Shown one piece after another: positions 25,159-33,115 of a stretch of DNA of 64,000 bases (position 1 is the first letter of the stretch; every line of letters starts with the position of its first letter). Origin of the DNA: Kribbella capetownensis (lineage in GTDB: Bacteria > Actinomycetota > Actinomycetes > Propionibacteriales > Kribbellaceae); the NCBI RefSeq assembly GCF_004331485.1, contig NZ_SJKD01000014.1, forward strand, positions 1-64,000. Reading direction: 5' to 3'. The position numbers were made by a program, and so were the translations under genes. Under the pieces are notes generated by a model. It saw only the letters and a program-made list of their open reading frames with translations. It had not been told where the DNA came from and ran no database searches.

Positions 25159-27444
25159 ATGAGCACATCCGAGCGCAACCGCCCACGCACCCTCGCCGAG
25201 GCCCTGCGTACCTGGGACGACGCTGCGCTCGGTCTACTGCTCCAGCGTCGCCCGGATCTGGCGATGCCTATCCCCGCGGACACCGGCCAGCTCGCGGCGC
25301 GAGCCACGACGAACGCGTCCGCCGCGCGGGCGATCAACCGGCTCGACGAGTTCGGCGTCGATCTGCTGGAGTCGCTGTCGGCGCTGCCGGAGCCGGTGAA
25401 CCTGGCCGCGCTGGCGACCGGAGTGGCGCAGCCCGTCGAGGTGGTCCGGCCTCGGGTGGACGAACTGCTGAAGCTCGCGTTGGTGTGGGGCACGGAGGAC
25501 GACCTGCGTCCGATCCGCGCCGTCCACGAGCTGCTCGGTCCGACGCCGGCCGGGCTCGGACCGGTAACCACGAGGCACTTCGGCGATCTGGACCAGCTGA
25601 TCGAGGACGCCGGGCCGGACGCGCGTGAGGTGCTCGCGAAGCTGACATGGGGTCCGCCGACCGGCTCGGTGGAGAAGGCTGAGCGTCCGGTGACGATCGC
25701 CTCCGCCCGTACGCCGGTTGAGCGGTTGCTGGCACGCGGTCTCGTCGTACCGAAGGATGCGAACACCGTCGTTCTGCCGCGGCAGATCGGACTGCACCTG
25801 CGGGGTGGGCGAGTGCTGGCGTCGACTCGGCCAACGCCGCCGCCGCTCGATGGCAAGACCGTTTCTGCGTCGATCGCGGACCGGGCGGCTGCTGGTGCGG
25901 CGCTCGACCTTGTCCGGCAGGTGGATCGGGCTCTGGAGCAGCTGGGGACCGAGCCACCGCCGGTGCTGCGGACCGGTGGCATCGGAGTGCGTGAGCTGCG
26001 CAGTCTGGCCGGGAAGATCGGTGCGGACGAGCAGACGACCGCTGCGGTGCTGGAGTTCGCGTACGCCGCCGGACTGGTTGCTGCGGCTGAGATCGGGACG
26101 AGTGAGTTCTGGCTGCCGACAAGCGCGTACGACGACTGGCTGGACCTGAACCTGGCACATCGGTGGGCTCAGCTGGTGTCGGCCTGGTTCACCGGGATGC
26201 GGGCGATCGGACTGATCGGCCGGCGTGACAGTGGTGGTGCGACGGCTGCTGCGCGCGAGCGGCTGATCAACGCGCTCGCACCGGATCTGGAGCGGTTGCT
26301 GGCGCCTGAGGTCCGGGTGCTGACACTGCAGGCGCTGTCGAAGGCCGACGCTGGTTCGGCGCCAGCCCCGGAGTCAGTGGTCACCTGGGTGGCGTGGCAT
26401 CGGCCCCGACGTGGCGGGCAGTTCCGCGACGATCTGGTCGAGTGGACGATCACCGAGGCCGCTCTGCTGGGTCTGACCGGTCTTGGTGCATTGGCGCAGC
26501 ATGCGCGGCCGCTGCTCGACGCGGAGCCGACGGTGGACGATCTGGCCGAGGCGATCAGCCCGCTGGTGCCGGAGCCGGTGTCCGAAGTGTTGCTGCAGGC
26601 CGATCTGACCGCGGTCGCGCCCGGTCCGCTGGTGCGGGTGGTGCAGGACGAGCTGTCCGCCATGGCTGACGTCGAGTCGCAGGGCGGTGCGGCCGTCTAC
26701 CGGTTCAGCGAGGCGTCGGTACGGCGTGCGTTCGACCTCGGGCGGACCGCGGATCAGCTGCACAAGTGGCTGGCTGAGCACTCGCGTACACCGGTGCCTC
26801 AGCCGCTGACGTACCTGATCGACGACGTTGCCCGGCGGCACGGCGTACTCCGGCTTGGTACGGCGTCGACGTACCTGCGGTGTGATGATGAGGATGTGCT
26901 GACGCAGCTGCTCAGCTCCAACCTGCCGGGTATTCGGTTCCGGCGGCTGGCGCCGACGGTGGTGGTGTCGCCGTCACCGCCGGACATGGTGCTGAGCCGG
27001 CTGCGTGAGGCGGGGCTGGCGCCGCTCGCCGAGACGTTCGATGGGGTCATCCATGTGACCAGTGGTGGGACACGTCGGGGTGACACGCCACGGCGCCGTT
27101 CCAGCCGGGACTTCGCGGACAGCGCGGTCGACCTGACCGACGAGCAGGTCAAGGCGGTGATCGAGAAGGTCCGCGCCGGCGACCGCATCGCCGCTGAGCG
27201 CCCCGCCGACGAGGGTCTGATCGAGCCAATCGCCCCGGCCGAGACCATCGCCGTACTGACCAACGCGGCCGAGTCCCACACCCGCACCTGGATCTCGTAC
27301 GTCGACCACAACGGCACCGCCTCCGAACGCATCGTCGAGCCGGTCCGAGTCGCCGACGGCTGGCTCACCGCCTACGAAGACACCACCGACCACCCCCGCA
27401 CCTACGCCCTCCACCGCATCTCCACAGCCCGAGTCGTGGAGTGA
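25159..27444 (+). CDS. Helicase-associated/WYL-like protein, XPB partner
   Basis: A 761-residue protein of the actinobacterial helicase-associated family normally found next to XPB. It has repeated winged-helix-like segments in the first 350 residues, a Helicase_C_3-type domain at about 530-640 (VARRHGVLRLGTASTYLRCDDE..., LSRLREAGLAPLAE) and a WYL-like C-terminus (WISYVDHNGTASERIVEP). No Walker A is present, so it is not itself an ATPase. It is probably co-expressed with XPB, which starts 107 bp downstream. Molecular role is unknown. Confidence 0.82.
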   Translation: MSTSERNRPRTLAEALRTWDDAALGLLLQRRPDLAMPIPADTGQLAARATTNASAARAINRLDEFGVDLLESLSALPEPVNLAALATGVAQPVEVVRPRVDELLKLALVWGTEDDLRPIRAVHELLGPTPAGLGPVTTRHFGDLDQLIEDAGPDAREVLAKLTWGPPTGSVEKAERPVTIASARTPVERLLARGLVVPKDANTVVLPRQIGLHLRGGRVLASTRPTPPPLDGKTVSASIADRAAAGAALDLVRQVDRALEQLGTEPPPVLRTGGIGVRELRSLAGKIGADEQTTAAVLEFAYAAGLVAAAEIGTSEFWLPTSAYDDWLDLNLAHRWAQLVSAWFTGMRAIGLIGRRDSGGATAAARERLINALAPDLERLLAPEVRVLTLQALSKADAGSAPAPESVVTWVAWHRPRRGGQFRDDLVEWTITEAALLGLTGLGALAQHARPLLDAEPTVDDLAEAISPLVPEPVSEVLLQADLTAVAPGPLVRVVQDELSAMADVESQGGAAVYRFSEASVRRAFDLGRTADQLHKWLAEHSRTPVPQPLTYLIDDVARRHGVLRLGTASTYLRCDDEDVLTQLLSSNLPGIRFRRLAPTVVVSPSPPDMVLSRLREAGLAPLAETFDGVIHVTSGGTRRGDTPRRRSSRDFADSAVDLTDEQVKAVIEKVRAGDRIAAERPADEGLIEPIAPAETIAVLTNAAESHTRTWISYVDHNGTASERIVEPVRVADGWLTAYEDTTDHPRTYALHRISTARVVE

Positions 27445-27551
27445 GCTGGCCGCCGTCCTTTCATCTCTTCCTTCGGACGCATGTGCCGCGGTCAGTCGCC
27501 CACTTGCAGGACGAGGCACAATGGAAGGTCGGACACCGAATGGGAGATGCA

Positions 27552-29192
27552 GTGACAGACGGTCCTTTGATTGTGCAGTCCGACAAGACGCTTTTGCTGG
27601 AGACTGCGCATCCGGACGCCAACGACTGCCGGAAGGCCATTGCGCCGTTCTCCGAGTTGGAGCGCGCGCCGGAGCATGTGCACACCTATCGGCTGACGCC
27701 GCTGGGGTTGTGGAACGCTCGGGCGGCCGGGCACGACGCCGAGCAGGTAATCGACGTACTGCTGCGCTACAGCCGCTACCCCGTCCCGCACTCCCTGCTC
27801 GTGGACATCGCGGAAACGCTGGACCGGTACGGGCGGCTGCGGCTGGAGAAGCACCCGCAGCACGGACTGGTGCTGGTGACGACCGACCGGCCGGTTCTGG
27901 AGGAGGTGCTCCGCAGCGCCAAGGTCAAGCCGATGCTGGGCGATCGCATCGACGACGACACCGTCCTTGTGCACCCCTCGGAGCGCGGTCACCTCAAGCA
28001 GACACTGCTCAAGCTCGGCTGGCCGGCCGAGGACCTCGCCGGGTACGTCGACGGCGAGACGCACAAGATCGAGCTGGTGCGTGACGGCTGGGACGTGCGC
28101 CCGTACCAGCAGCAGGCGGTGGACTCGTTCTGGCACGGCGGCTCCGGTGTCGTCGTACTCCCCTGTGGCGCCGGCAAGACGATCGTCGGCGCGGCAGCGA
28201 TGGCGCAGGCGTCCGCGACCACGCTGATCCTGGTCACCAACACGGTGTCCGCGCGGCAGTGGAAGGACGAGCTGATGCGCCGCACCAGCCTGACCGAGGA
28301 CGAGATCGGCGAGTACTCCGGTGCCCGCAAGGAGATCCGCCCGGTCACCATCGCGACGTACCAGGTGATGACGACGCGCCGGAAGGGCGTGTACTCGCAC
28401 CTGGAGCTGTTCGACGCGCGCGACTGGGGCCTGATCGTGTACGACGAGGTGCACCTGCTGCCGGCGCCGATCTTCCGGATGACCGCGGACCTGCAGACCC
28501 GGCGACGGATCGGCCTGACCGCGACCCTGGTCCGCGAGGACGGGCGCGAGGGTGACGTGTTCTCGCTGATCGGCCCGAAGCGGTACGACGCGCCGTGGAA
28601 GGACATCGAGGCGCAGGGCTGGATCGCACCGGCCGACTGTGTTGAGGTGCGAGTGGACCTGGAGCAGACCGAGCGGTTCGTGTACGCGACGGCTGAGCCG
28701 GAGGACCGCTACCGCTTGGCCGCGTCGACCCCGGCGAAGTCCCGGCTGGTACGGCGGATCGCCGACCACCACGCGGGTGAGCCGCTGCTGGTGATCGGGC
28801 AGTACATCGACCAGCTGGACGAGCTCGGCGAGCGGCTGGAATGCCCGGTGATCAAGGGCGAGACGACGGTCCGCGAACGGCAGCGGCTCTTCGACGCGTT
28901 CCGCAAGGGCGAGATCGACCGCCTGGTGGTCAGCAAGGTCGCCAACTTCTCCATCGACCTGCCCGAGGCCTCCGTCGCGATCCAGGTCTCCGGCACGTTC
29001 GGCTCCCGCCAGGAGGAGGCCCAGCGCCTGGGCCGGGTCCTCCGCCCCAAGGGCGACGGCCGCACCGCGCGCTTCTACTCCATCGTCGCCCGCGACACCG
29101 TGGACGCCGAATTCGCCGCCCACCGCCAGCGCTTCCTGGCCGAGCAAGGCTACGCGTACACGATCGTCGACGCCGAGAACCTCTTCGCCTGA
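27552..29192 (+). CDS. xpb: DNA repair helicase XPB
   Basis: A 546-residue SF2 helicase closely resembling mycobacterial XPB (start MTDGPLIVQSDKT). Motifs: Walker A PCGAGKT, DEVH box YDEVHLL, GLTATLVREDGRE (motif III with the XPB RED loop) and QRLGRVLRPK (motif VI). It is a 3'-5' DNA helicase proposed for nucleotide-excision repair. The GTG at 27552 is chosen because GGGAG lies 5 bases upstream and the product matches the mycobacterial N-terminus. Its stop codon TGA is completed by the terminal bases of the inserted element that follows. Confidence 0.93.
   Translation: MTDGPLIVQSDKTLLLETAHPDANDCRKAIAPFSELERAPEHVHTYRLTPLGLWNARAAGHDAEQVIDVLLRYSRYPVPHSLLVDIAETLDRYGRLRLEKHPQHGLVLVTTDRPVLEEVLRSAKVKPMLGDRIDDDTVLVHPSERGHLKQTLLKLGWPAEDLAGYVDGETHKIELVRDGWDVRPYQQQAVDSFWHGGSGVVVLPCGAGKTIVGAAAMAQASATTLILVTNTVSARQWKDELMRRTSLTEDEIGEYSGARKEIRPVTIATYQVMTTRRKGVYSHLELFDARDWGLIVYDEVHLLPAPIFRMTADLQTRRRIGLTATLVREDGREGDVFSLIGPKRYDAPWKDIEAQGWIAPADCVEVRVDLEQTERFVYATAEPEDRYRLAASTPAKSRLVRRIADHHAGEPLLVIGQYIDQLDELGERLECPVIKGETTVRERQRLFDAFRKGEIDRLVVSKVANFSIDLPEASVAIQVSGTFGSRQEEAQRLGRVLRPKGDGRTARFYSIVARDTVDAEFAAHRQRFLAEQGYAYTIVDAENLFA
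29184..29190. repeat. Left 7-bp direct repeat, candidate target-site duplication
   Basis: TTCGCCT immediately before the inserted cassette; the identical sequence follows its other end at 30309-30315. It codes the end of XPB (Phe-Ala and the T of the stop). Confidence 0.65.
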
Positions 29193-29288
29193 GGGCCGTA
29201 CAGCTCGACAGGTGGTGTGCTCGGGTGCGTCGATCGAGCAGGCTCGGCGAGGCGTCACCGGCTCATGCAGCGGGTGACACCTCCTGTC
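29192..29288 (+). repeat. Left terminal inverted repeat
   Basis: Outer arm agggccgtacagctcgacag plus one g (29192-29212) and inner arm ggtgacacctcctgtc (29273-29288), matched in reverse by the right end. The intervening 60 bp share shorter blocks such as a cggctc core with the other side. The last 9 codons of the nuclease gene lie in this repeat. Confidence 0.72.
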
Positions 29289-30225
29289 CGTGTGCACGGC
29301 CTCGCTGCGCCAACGCAGCACGGATCGTTGCGACGACCCAGGCCGGGTCTCCGATGATGTGCTCATAGGTGAGCCGGAGCACCAACCACCCGGCCGCCAC
29401 CAGCTCGTCGTACCGATGGCAGTCAGCAGCGAAGTCCCGCCGGGACCCGTGGAACGCGAAGCCGTCCGCTTCCAGCGCCACCCGCGCCACGCGATGTCCC
29501 AGGTCGACCCTTGCCCGGAACAACCCGTTGGTCACCGGTACCTGCGGCTCGAAGCCGTCGATGCCCTCGGTGATGAGGAGCGCCCGGAGCATGGACTCCA
29601 GAATGCTGCCGGACAAGCCAGTCGCCGCGAGGGCTGTTCGGCGAGCGTTCGGGGATCCTGGCCCGCGCATCGCGATGGCGGCGGCGAGGAGCTCTTCGCG
29701 ATTCAGATACCCGGTAGCGAGCGCCGCGTCAGCGACGGCCAGCGCTTCGCCGAACGGCAGAACTCGGGCGCAGTCGACCACCGTCCGCAGTAACGAGGTG
29801 CTCCGGTTCCGTCGCTCGTCCGCGTCGACCGCCGCCCAATGCAGAACGGCCGGCGGCCCCGGACGCGGATGACGGTTGGGCGGAAGGGTGACATGCGGCT
29901 TTTCCGGCACCACCAGGAGCGGAAGCTGCCATGTTCTCGCGGCACTCAGATGCGAGCGCACACCGTCGTACGCGAGCGCTGCCGCCAGATCCGCCGGCAG
30001 CTCCGGCAGGGCGTACATCCCCAACGCGATTCGCCGCACCTCTCCACGCTCGAGCGCTGCCGCGACAGCTCGTCGAGACGTCAGTGCCGACAACTCGGCG
30101 AAGGTAGCCCACCCACCGAGACGGGCAAGGACTTCAGCGGGCGATTCCACCCTGGGATGGTGCCTGAAATCGGTCGGATCGTGACGTGGGTTGTCCACAG
30201 CGGGCATCTCGACAGGAGGTGTCAC
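29263..30225 (-). CDS. AbiEi-like winged-HTH plus DUF559 nuclease
   Basis: A 320-residue protein. Residues about 28-80 form an AbiEi_4-type winged helix (VLARLGGWATFAELSALTSR...). The middle resembles the AbiEi C-terminal region. Residues about 215-310 form a DUF559 Vsr-like PD-(D/E)XK nuclease fold, with VALEADGFAFHG (E and D/H) and DCHRYDELVAAGWLVLRLTYEHI. Similar proteins are often multi-copy in actinobacterial genomes. The GTG start and the stop both sit inside the terminal repeats of the cassette. No AbiEii-type toxin is adjacent. Nuclease activity is inferred from fold motifs only. Confidence 0.8.
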   Translation of the reverse strand: MTPPVEMPAVDNPRHDPTDFRHHPRVESPAEVLARLGGWATFAELSALTSRRAVAAALERGEVRRIALGMYALPELPADLAAALAYDGVRSHLSAARTWQLPLLVVPEKPHVTLPPNRHPRPGPPAVLHWAAVDADERRNRSTSLLRTVVDCARVLPFGEALAVADAALATGYLNREELLAAAIAMRGPGSPNARRTALAATGLSGSILESMLRALLITEGIDGFEPQVPVTNGLFRARVDLGHRVARVALEADGFAFHGSRRDFAADCHRYDELVAAGWLVLRLTYEHIIGDPAWVVATIRAALAQRGRAHGQEVSPAA

Positions 30226-30307
30226 CGCCGAGCGAGCCGATGCACGCTCGGCCGACCCGCGACAGGCCCCTGAGCAGCCGAGACGTCCTGTCGAGCTGTA
30301 CGGCCCT
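30211..30307 (-). repeat. Right terminal inverted repeat
   Basis: Reverse counterpart of the left end: inner arm gacaggaggtgtcacc (30211-30226) and outer arm 30287-30307. It contains the GTG start and first five codons of the nuclease gene and supplies the final bases of the GntR gene. Confidence 0.72.
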
Positions 30308-31016
30308 ATTCGCCTAGACGGGTGTGGATTCCGTTGAAGTGGCTTTTCATGGAGCGGGCGAAGGCGTCCGAGTTGCCGGACTCCAGGGCGAGCAGGAGGT
30401 CTCGGTGCCAGGCGGCGGCGTCCGCAGGGGTGTAGCGGGCGCCGGGTAGGCGGGCGTCGACCTGGGCGAAGGTTCGCCAGAAGACGGACAGCAGGTCGAT
30501 CACGAGCGCGTTGCCCAGGGGTTCGTAGAGGGCCTGGTGGAAGGCCCAGTCCTCGTCCGGGAAGTACTCGCCGGACCGGGCCTTCGCCTCCATGCGTTCG
30601 ACGATCGGCTCCAGCGCGTCGTACCCGTGCGACTTGAAGTACGCGACCACGTCGTCCGCCATGCCGACCTCGATGGCCTGGCGGACCTCCAGCACGTTCT
30701 GTACGTCGCGCAGGTCGCCGGCCATCGACTGCGACATCCGGAACGCGAGCCCGTCCTCCAGCGACTGCAGTGACACCTCGCCGACGTACGTCCCGTAGCC
30801 GTGCCGGATCTCGATGATCCCGACCGCCTGCAGTGCCTTCATGGCCTCGCGCAACGGGTGCCGGCCGACACCGAGCTGAGCCATCAGCTCCTGCTCGTTG
30901 GGTAGCGGGTCACCCGCCTTGAGCCCGCGTTCCAGGATGTACGACTTCATCTGGTCGCGAATGAAGGACTGATTCCCCGCCGCACCGCGTGCCCGGCTGA
31001 GCCCACCCGTTGTCAC
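30306..31016 (-). CDS. GntR/FadR-family regulator of the sialidase cluster
   Basis: A 236-residue GntR regulator: winged HTH at about residues 18-80 (GLKAGDPLPNEQELMAQLGVGRHPLREAM) and an all-helical FCD ligand domain (EDWAFHQALYEPLGN; His/Asp metal ligands). The GTG at 31014-31016 follows GAGGAGG. It is the last gene of an operon-like row (sialidase, aldolase, regulator) and probably binds the palindrome at 33064-33083. Its stop codon TAG is formed by the tip of the adjacent inserted element, so its original C-terminus may have been different. Confidence 0.87.
   Translation of the reverse strand: MTTGGLSRARGAAGNQSFIRDQMKSYILERGLKAGDPLPNEQELMAQLGVGRHPLREAMKALQAVGIIEIRHGYGTYVGEVSLQSLEDGLAFRMSQSMAGDLRDVQNVLEVRQAIEVGMADDVVAYFKSHGYDALEPIVERMEAKARSGEYFPDEDWAFHQALYEPLGNALVIDLLSVFWRTFAQVDARLPGARYTPADAAAWHRDLLLALESGNSDAFARSMKSHFNGIHTRLGE
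30309..30315. repeat. Right 7-bp direct repeat, candidate target-site duplication
   Basis: TTCGCCT immediately after the cassette, identical to 29184-29190. It lies in the last codons of the GntR gene. Confidence 0.65.
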
Positions 31017-31041
31017 TGCCGGCCTCCTCGTCTAGGACCGC

Positions 31042-31977
31042 TCAGTGTAATCCGGCACGATCAAGTAGAGGGCGGATCGCGGCGATCTCCTCGTCGTTCA
31101 GGGGGATCGAGGGGAAGGCGGTCAGCGGGCAGTCGATGACGCCGAGCAGGTATAGCCCGGCCTTGAAGGCGCCCAACGCTGCCGAGCTCGCGCCCATCCG
31201 CGAACGGTCCGCCACGGTGATGATCTCGAACAACCGGAACAGCCGATCCTGCTCCGCCCGTGCCGTCGCGGTATCGCCCGCCGACGCCGCGTCGAACAAC
31301 CGCACGTACCCGGACGGATCCACATTCCCCAGCCCTGGTACGACGCCATCGACGCCGAACGCCAACGCGGAGTCGACCGTCAGCTCCGCCCCGGTCATGA
31401 TCGCGAACCCGGTCAGCCCAGCGCCCCGCCGGTCCAGCACCAACTGCCGCAGGCTGGTCTCCTGACCACTGGAATCCTTCACTCCCGCGATGATCCCGCG
31501 CTCTCCCAGCGAGATCATCAACGACGCGGGCAGCTTCGTCCCGACCCGCGGCGGGATGTCGTACGCATACATCGGCACGTCCCCCGCGATCGACGCCAGC
31601 CGCGTGAAGTGCTGCTCGATCTCGGCCGGATGCGTCGCCGCATAGAACGGCGCCGTCGCGACAACGGCATCGACGCCGGCTTTCAACGCCGCAGACAGAT
31701 GCGCACCGGCACGGGCTGTCGACGTGTCGATGACACCGGCCAGCACCGGCACCTGCCCGGCCACTTCCGCGACGGTGGTCTCCAGCACCACCTGGCGCTG
31801 TTCGTCGGTCAGGAACGTTCCTTCGCCGGAGGTGCCGAGCACGAACACCCCGTCCACACCCCCGGTGAGCTGGTACTGGATCAACCGGGCCAGCGAGGCC
31901 GTGTCGACGTCGTACTCGGGGGTGAACGGCGTGACGAGCGGCGGTACGACGCCGGTCAACTGGGCGGAGTCGGTCAA
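31042..31977 (-). CDS. DapA/NanA-family aldolase (probable sialic acid lyase)
   Basis: A 311-residue (beta/alpha)8 aldolase of the dihydrodipicolinate synthase/N-acetylneuraminate lyase family. GTSGEGTFLT is the carboxylate-binding motif, YAYDIPPR carries the catalytic tyrosine and GVKDSSG the Schiff-base lysine. Context next to a sialidase favours N-acetylneuraminate cleavage to ManNAc and pyruvate, but other 2-keto-3-deoxy sugar acids are possible. A TTG at 31977 with GGGAG at 7 bases is preferred; a TTG at 31995 overlapping the sialidase stop is the alternative. Confidence 0.83.
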   Translation of the reverse strand: MTDSAQLTGVVPPLVTPFTPEYDVDTASLARLIQYQLTGGVDGVFVLGTSGEGTFLTDEQRQVVLETTVAEVAGQVPVLAGVIDTSTARAGAHLSAALKAGVDAVVATAPFYAATHPAEIEQHFTRLASIAGDVPMYAYDIPPRVGTKLPASLMISLGERGIIAGVKDSSGQETSLRQLVLDRRGAGLTGFAIMTGAELTVDSALAFGVDGVVPGLGNVDPSGYVRLFDAASAGDTATARAEQDRLFRLFEIITVADRSRMGASSAALGAFKAGLYLLGVIDCPLTAFPSIPLNDEEIAAIRPLLDRAGLH

Positions 31978-31991
31978 GGGGTCTCCCAACG

Positions 31992-33068
31992 TCAAAGGGC
32001 GAATGTGGCGAAGCGCAGGGTCGCGAACGACGAGGTCTCACCGGCTTCGTAGAAAATCCCGACCGCGCCATCAGGCAGCAGGACCAGATCGGAGTACCCG
32101 GCCATGCCCGGGTGCACGACCAGCGCGGGGCGCCACGACTGACCGGAGTCCGCACTGACGAAGACGGTCAGCTCCCGGCGACTCGACGGGTTCACCGGCG
32201 TCGACATCAGCAGCCGGCCGTCGGGCAACGTGAGGACGCTGCCCTGGATCCCCGGCGCCGTGACTTCAGGGATCCCGGCGTACGGCGCATCGAGCGTCGT
32301 ACCGCCGTCGGACGACCACGCGTGGACGCGCGCCGGGCCGGTGCCCTGGTGGTTGCGCGCGTTGAAGTACAACCGGCCGTCAGGCAGTTCGGCGACGGCC
32401 GTCTCGTTCGCGTTGATCTCCGGGCCATCGTTGCGATCGACGAATCCGACCGACCATGTGTGCCCGCCGTCGTCACTGACGATGCAGTGCCCGCCGTTCA
32501 GCCGGATCAGATCATCGACAGGTTCCGCAGGCACGAAGGAGTGATTGGCCGGTACGACGAGTCGCCCGCTGGTCAGCGCGATCGCGTGACACGGACCGGT
32601 CGCGTACCAGCCCCAGTCGGACGGCTTGACCTGCGCGGTGATCTCCTCGGCCCGACTCCAGGTCGCGCCGTCGTCCGCAGACCGTTGCACGAACACTCGC
32701 CGGCCGGACTCCGGATCGGTGCCGCGGGCAAGCGACAGCTCGACCGCGTCAGCGCCGTTCTGCACCGTGACCAGCACGATGTCGCCGCTGGCCGGGTCGA
32801 TCACCGGGGCCGGGTTGCCGCACGTCTTGCCGGCTACCGCCGACACGACCTGCAGCGGCAGCCAGGTCCGCCCGCCATCGAGCGAGCGGCGCAGTACGAC
32901 CTCGATCTCGCCCGCGTCGCCGGACCCGTGCAGCCGGCCCTCGCAGAAGGCGAGAACCACCTCGCCCCGTGCCAGGACCGACGGGATCCGGAACGTGTGG
33001 TAGCCGCTGCCCGCCGGGTCGAAGACGACCGTAGGAGCGATTTCCAGCGCGCCGACTCTTGAAGACAT
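31992..33068 (-). CDS. Exo-alpha-sialidase (BNR family), no signal peptide
   Basis: A 358-residue six-bladed sialidase (GH33-like). It has the FRIP motif with catalytic arginine (YHTFRIPSVLA) and about five Asp-boxes (SLDGGRTW, SADDGATW, SDDGGHTW, SSDGGTT, SADSGQSW). The acid/base Asp may be in GSGDAGEIE. No signal peptide or anchor is visible, so it should act on imported oligosaccharides inside the cell or have a non-sialic acid substrate. The ATG at 33066-33068 lies within the proposed GntR operator. Confidence 0.86.
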   Translation of the reverse strand: MSSRVGALEIAPTVVFDPAGSGYHTFRIPSVLARGEVVLAFCEGRLHGSGDAGEIEVVLRRSLDGGRTWLPLQVVSAVAGKTCGNPAPVIDPASGDIVLVTVQNGADAVELSLARGTDPESGRRVFVQRSADDGATWSRAEEITAQVKPSDWGWYATGPCHAIALTSGRLVVPANHSFVPAEPVDDLIRLNGGHCIVSDDGGHTWSVGFVDRNDGPEINANETAVAELPDGRLYFNARNHQGTGPARVHAWSSDGGTTLDAPYAGIPEVTAPGIQGSVLTLPDGRLLMSTPVNPSSRRELTVFVSADSGQSWRPALVVHPGMAGYSDLVLLPDGAVGIFYEAGETSSFATLRFATFAL

Positions 33069-33083
33069 AGGACGTACTATGTC
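33064..33083. promoter_or_regulatory. Candidate GntR operator of the sialidase/transporter divergon
   Basis: GACATAG (33064-33070) and CTATGTC (33077-33083) form a perfect 7-bp inverted repeat with a 6-base spacer, between the divergent sialidase and solute-binding protein genes and over the sialidase start codon. TACTAT inside it may be a -10 for the transporter operon. FadR-type GntR regulators bind such 17-20 bp palindromes. Confidence 0.6.
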
Positions 33084-33115
33084 ATGGTGTGGCCCTCCGA
33101 TGGAAGTGAGGCCTC

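Larger units (their letters stand above)
29191..30308. mobile_element. 1.1-kb TIR-bounded cassette carrying an AbiEi/DUF559 gene
   Basis: A 1118-bp segment whose ends are inverted repeats: 21 identical bases at the tips (29192-29212 and 30287-30307), then 60 bp of partly conserved sequence, then 16 identical bases (29273-29288 and 30211-30226), with the same 60-bp spacing on both sides. It is flanked by a 7-bp direct repeat. It holds one gene and no transposase. The insertion point is in the XPB stop codon; joining the flanks without it gives XPB the same C-terminus with a TAG stop. Mode of movement unknown: non-autonomous transposon, or mobilised by its own nuclease. Confidence 0.7.

Noticed and set aside
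24225-25982. N-terminal extension of the alpha/beta hydrolase
   Set aside because: Antisense to the GNAT and helicase-associated genes; the ATG at 24224 has a GGGAGG ribosome site.
27492-29366. 624-codon minus-strand open frame opposite XPB
   Set aside because: Shadow of the XPB coding strand, no recognisable domain.
29263-30225. Complete AbiE type IV toxin-antitoxin system
   Set aside because: Only an AbiEi-like domain is present, fused to DUF559; there is no AbiEii nucleotidyltransferase gene beside it.
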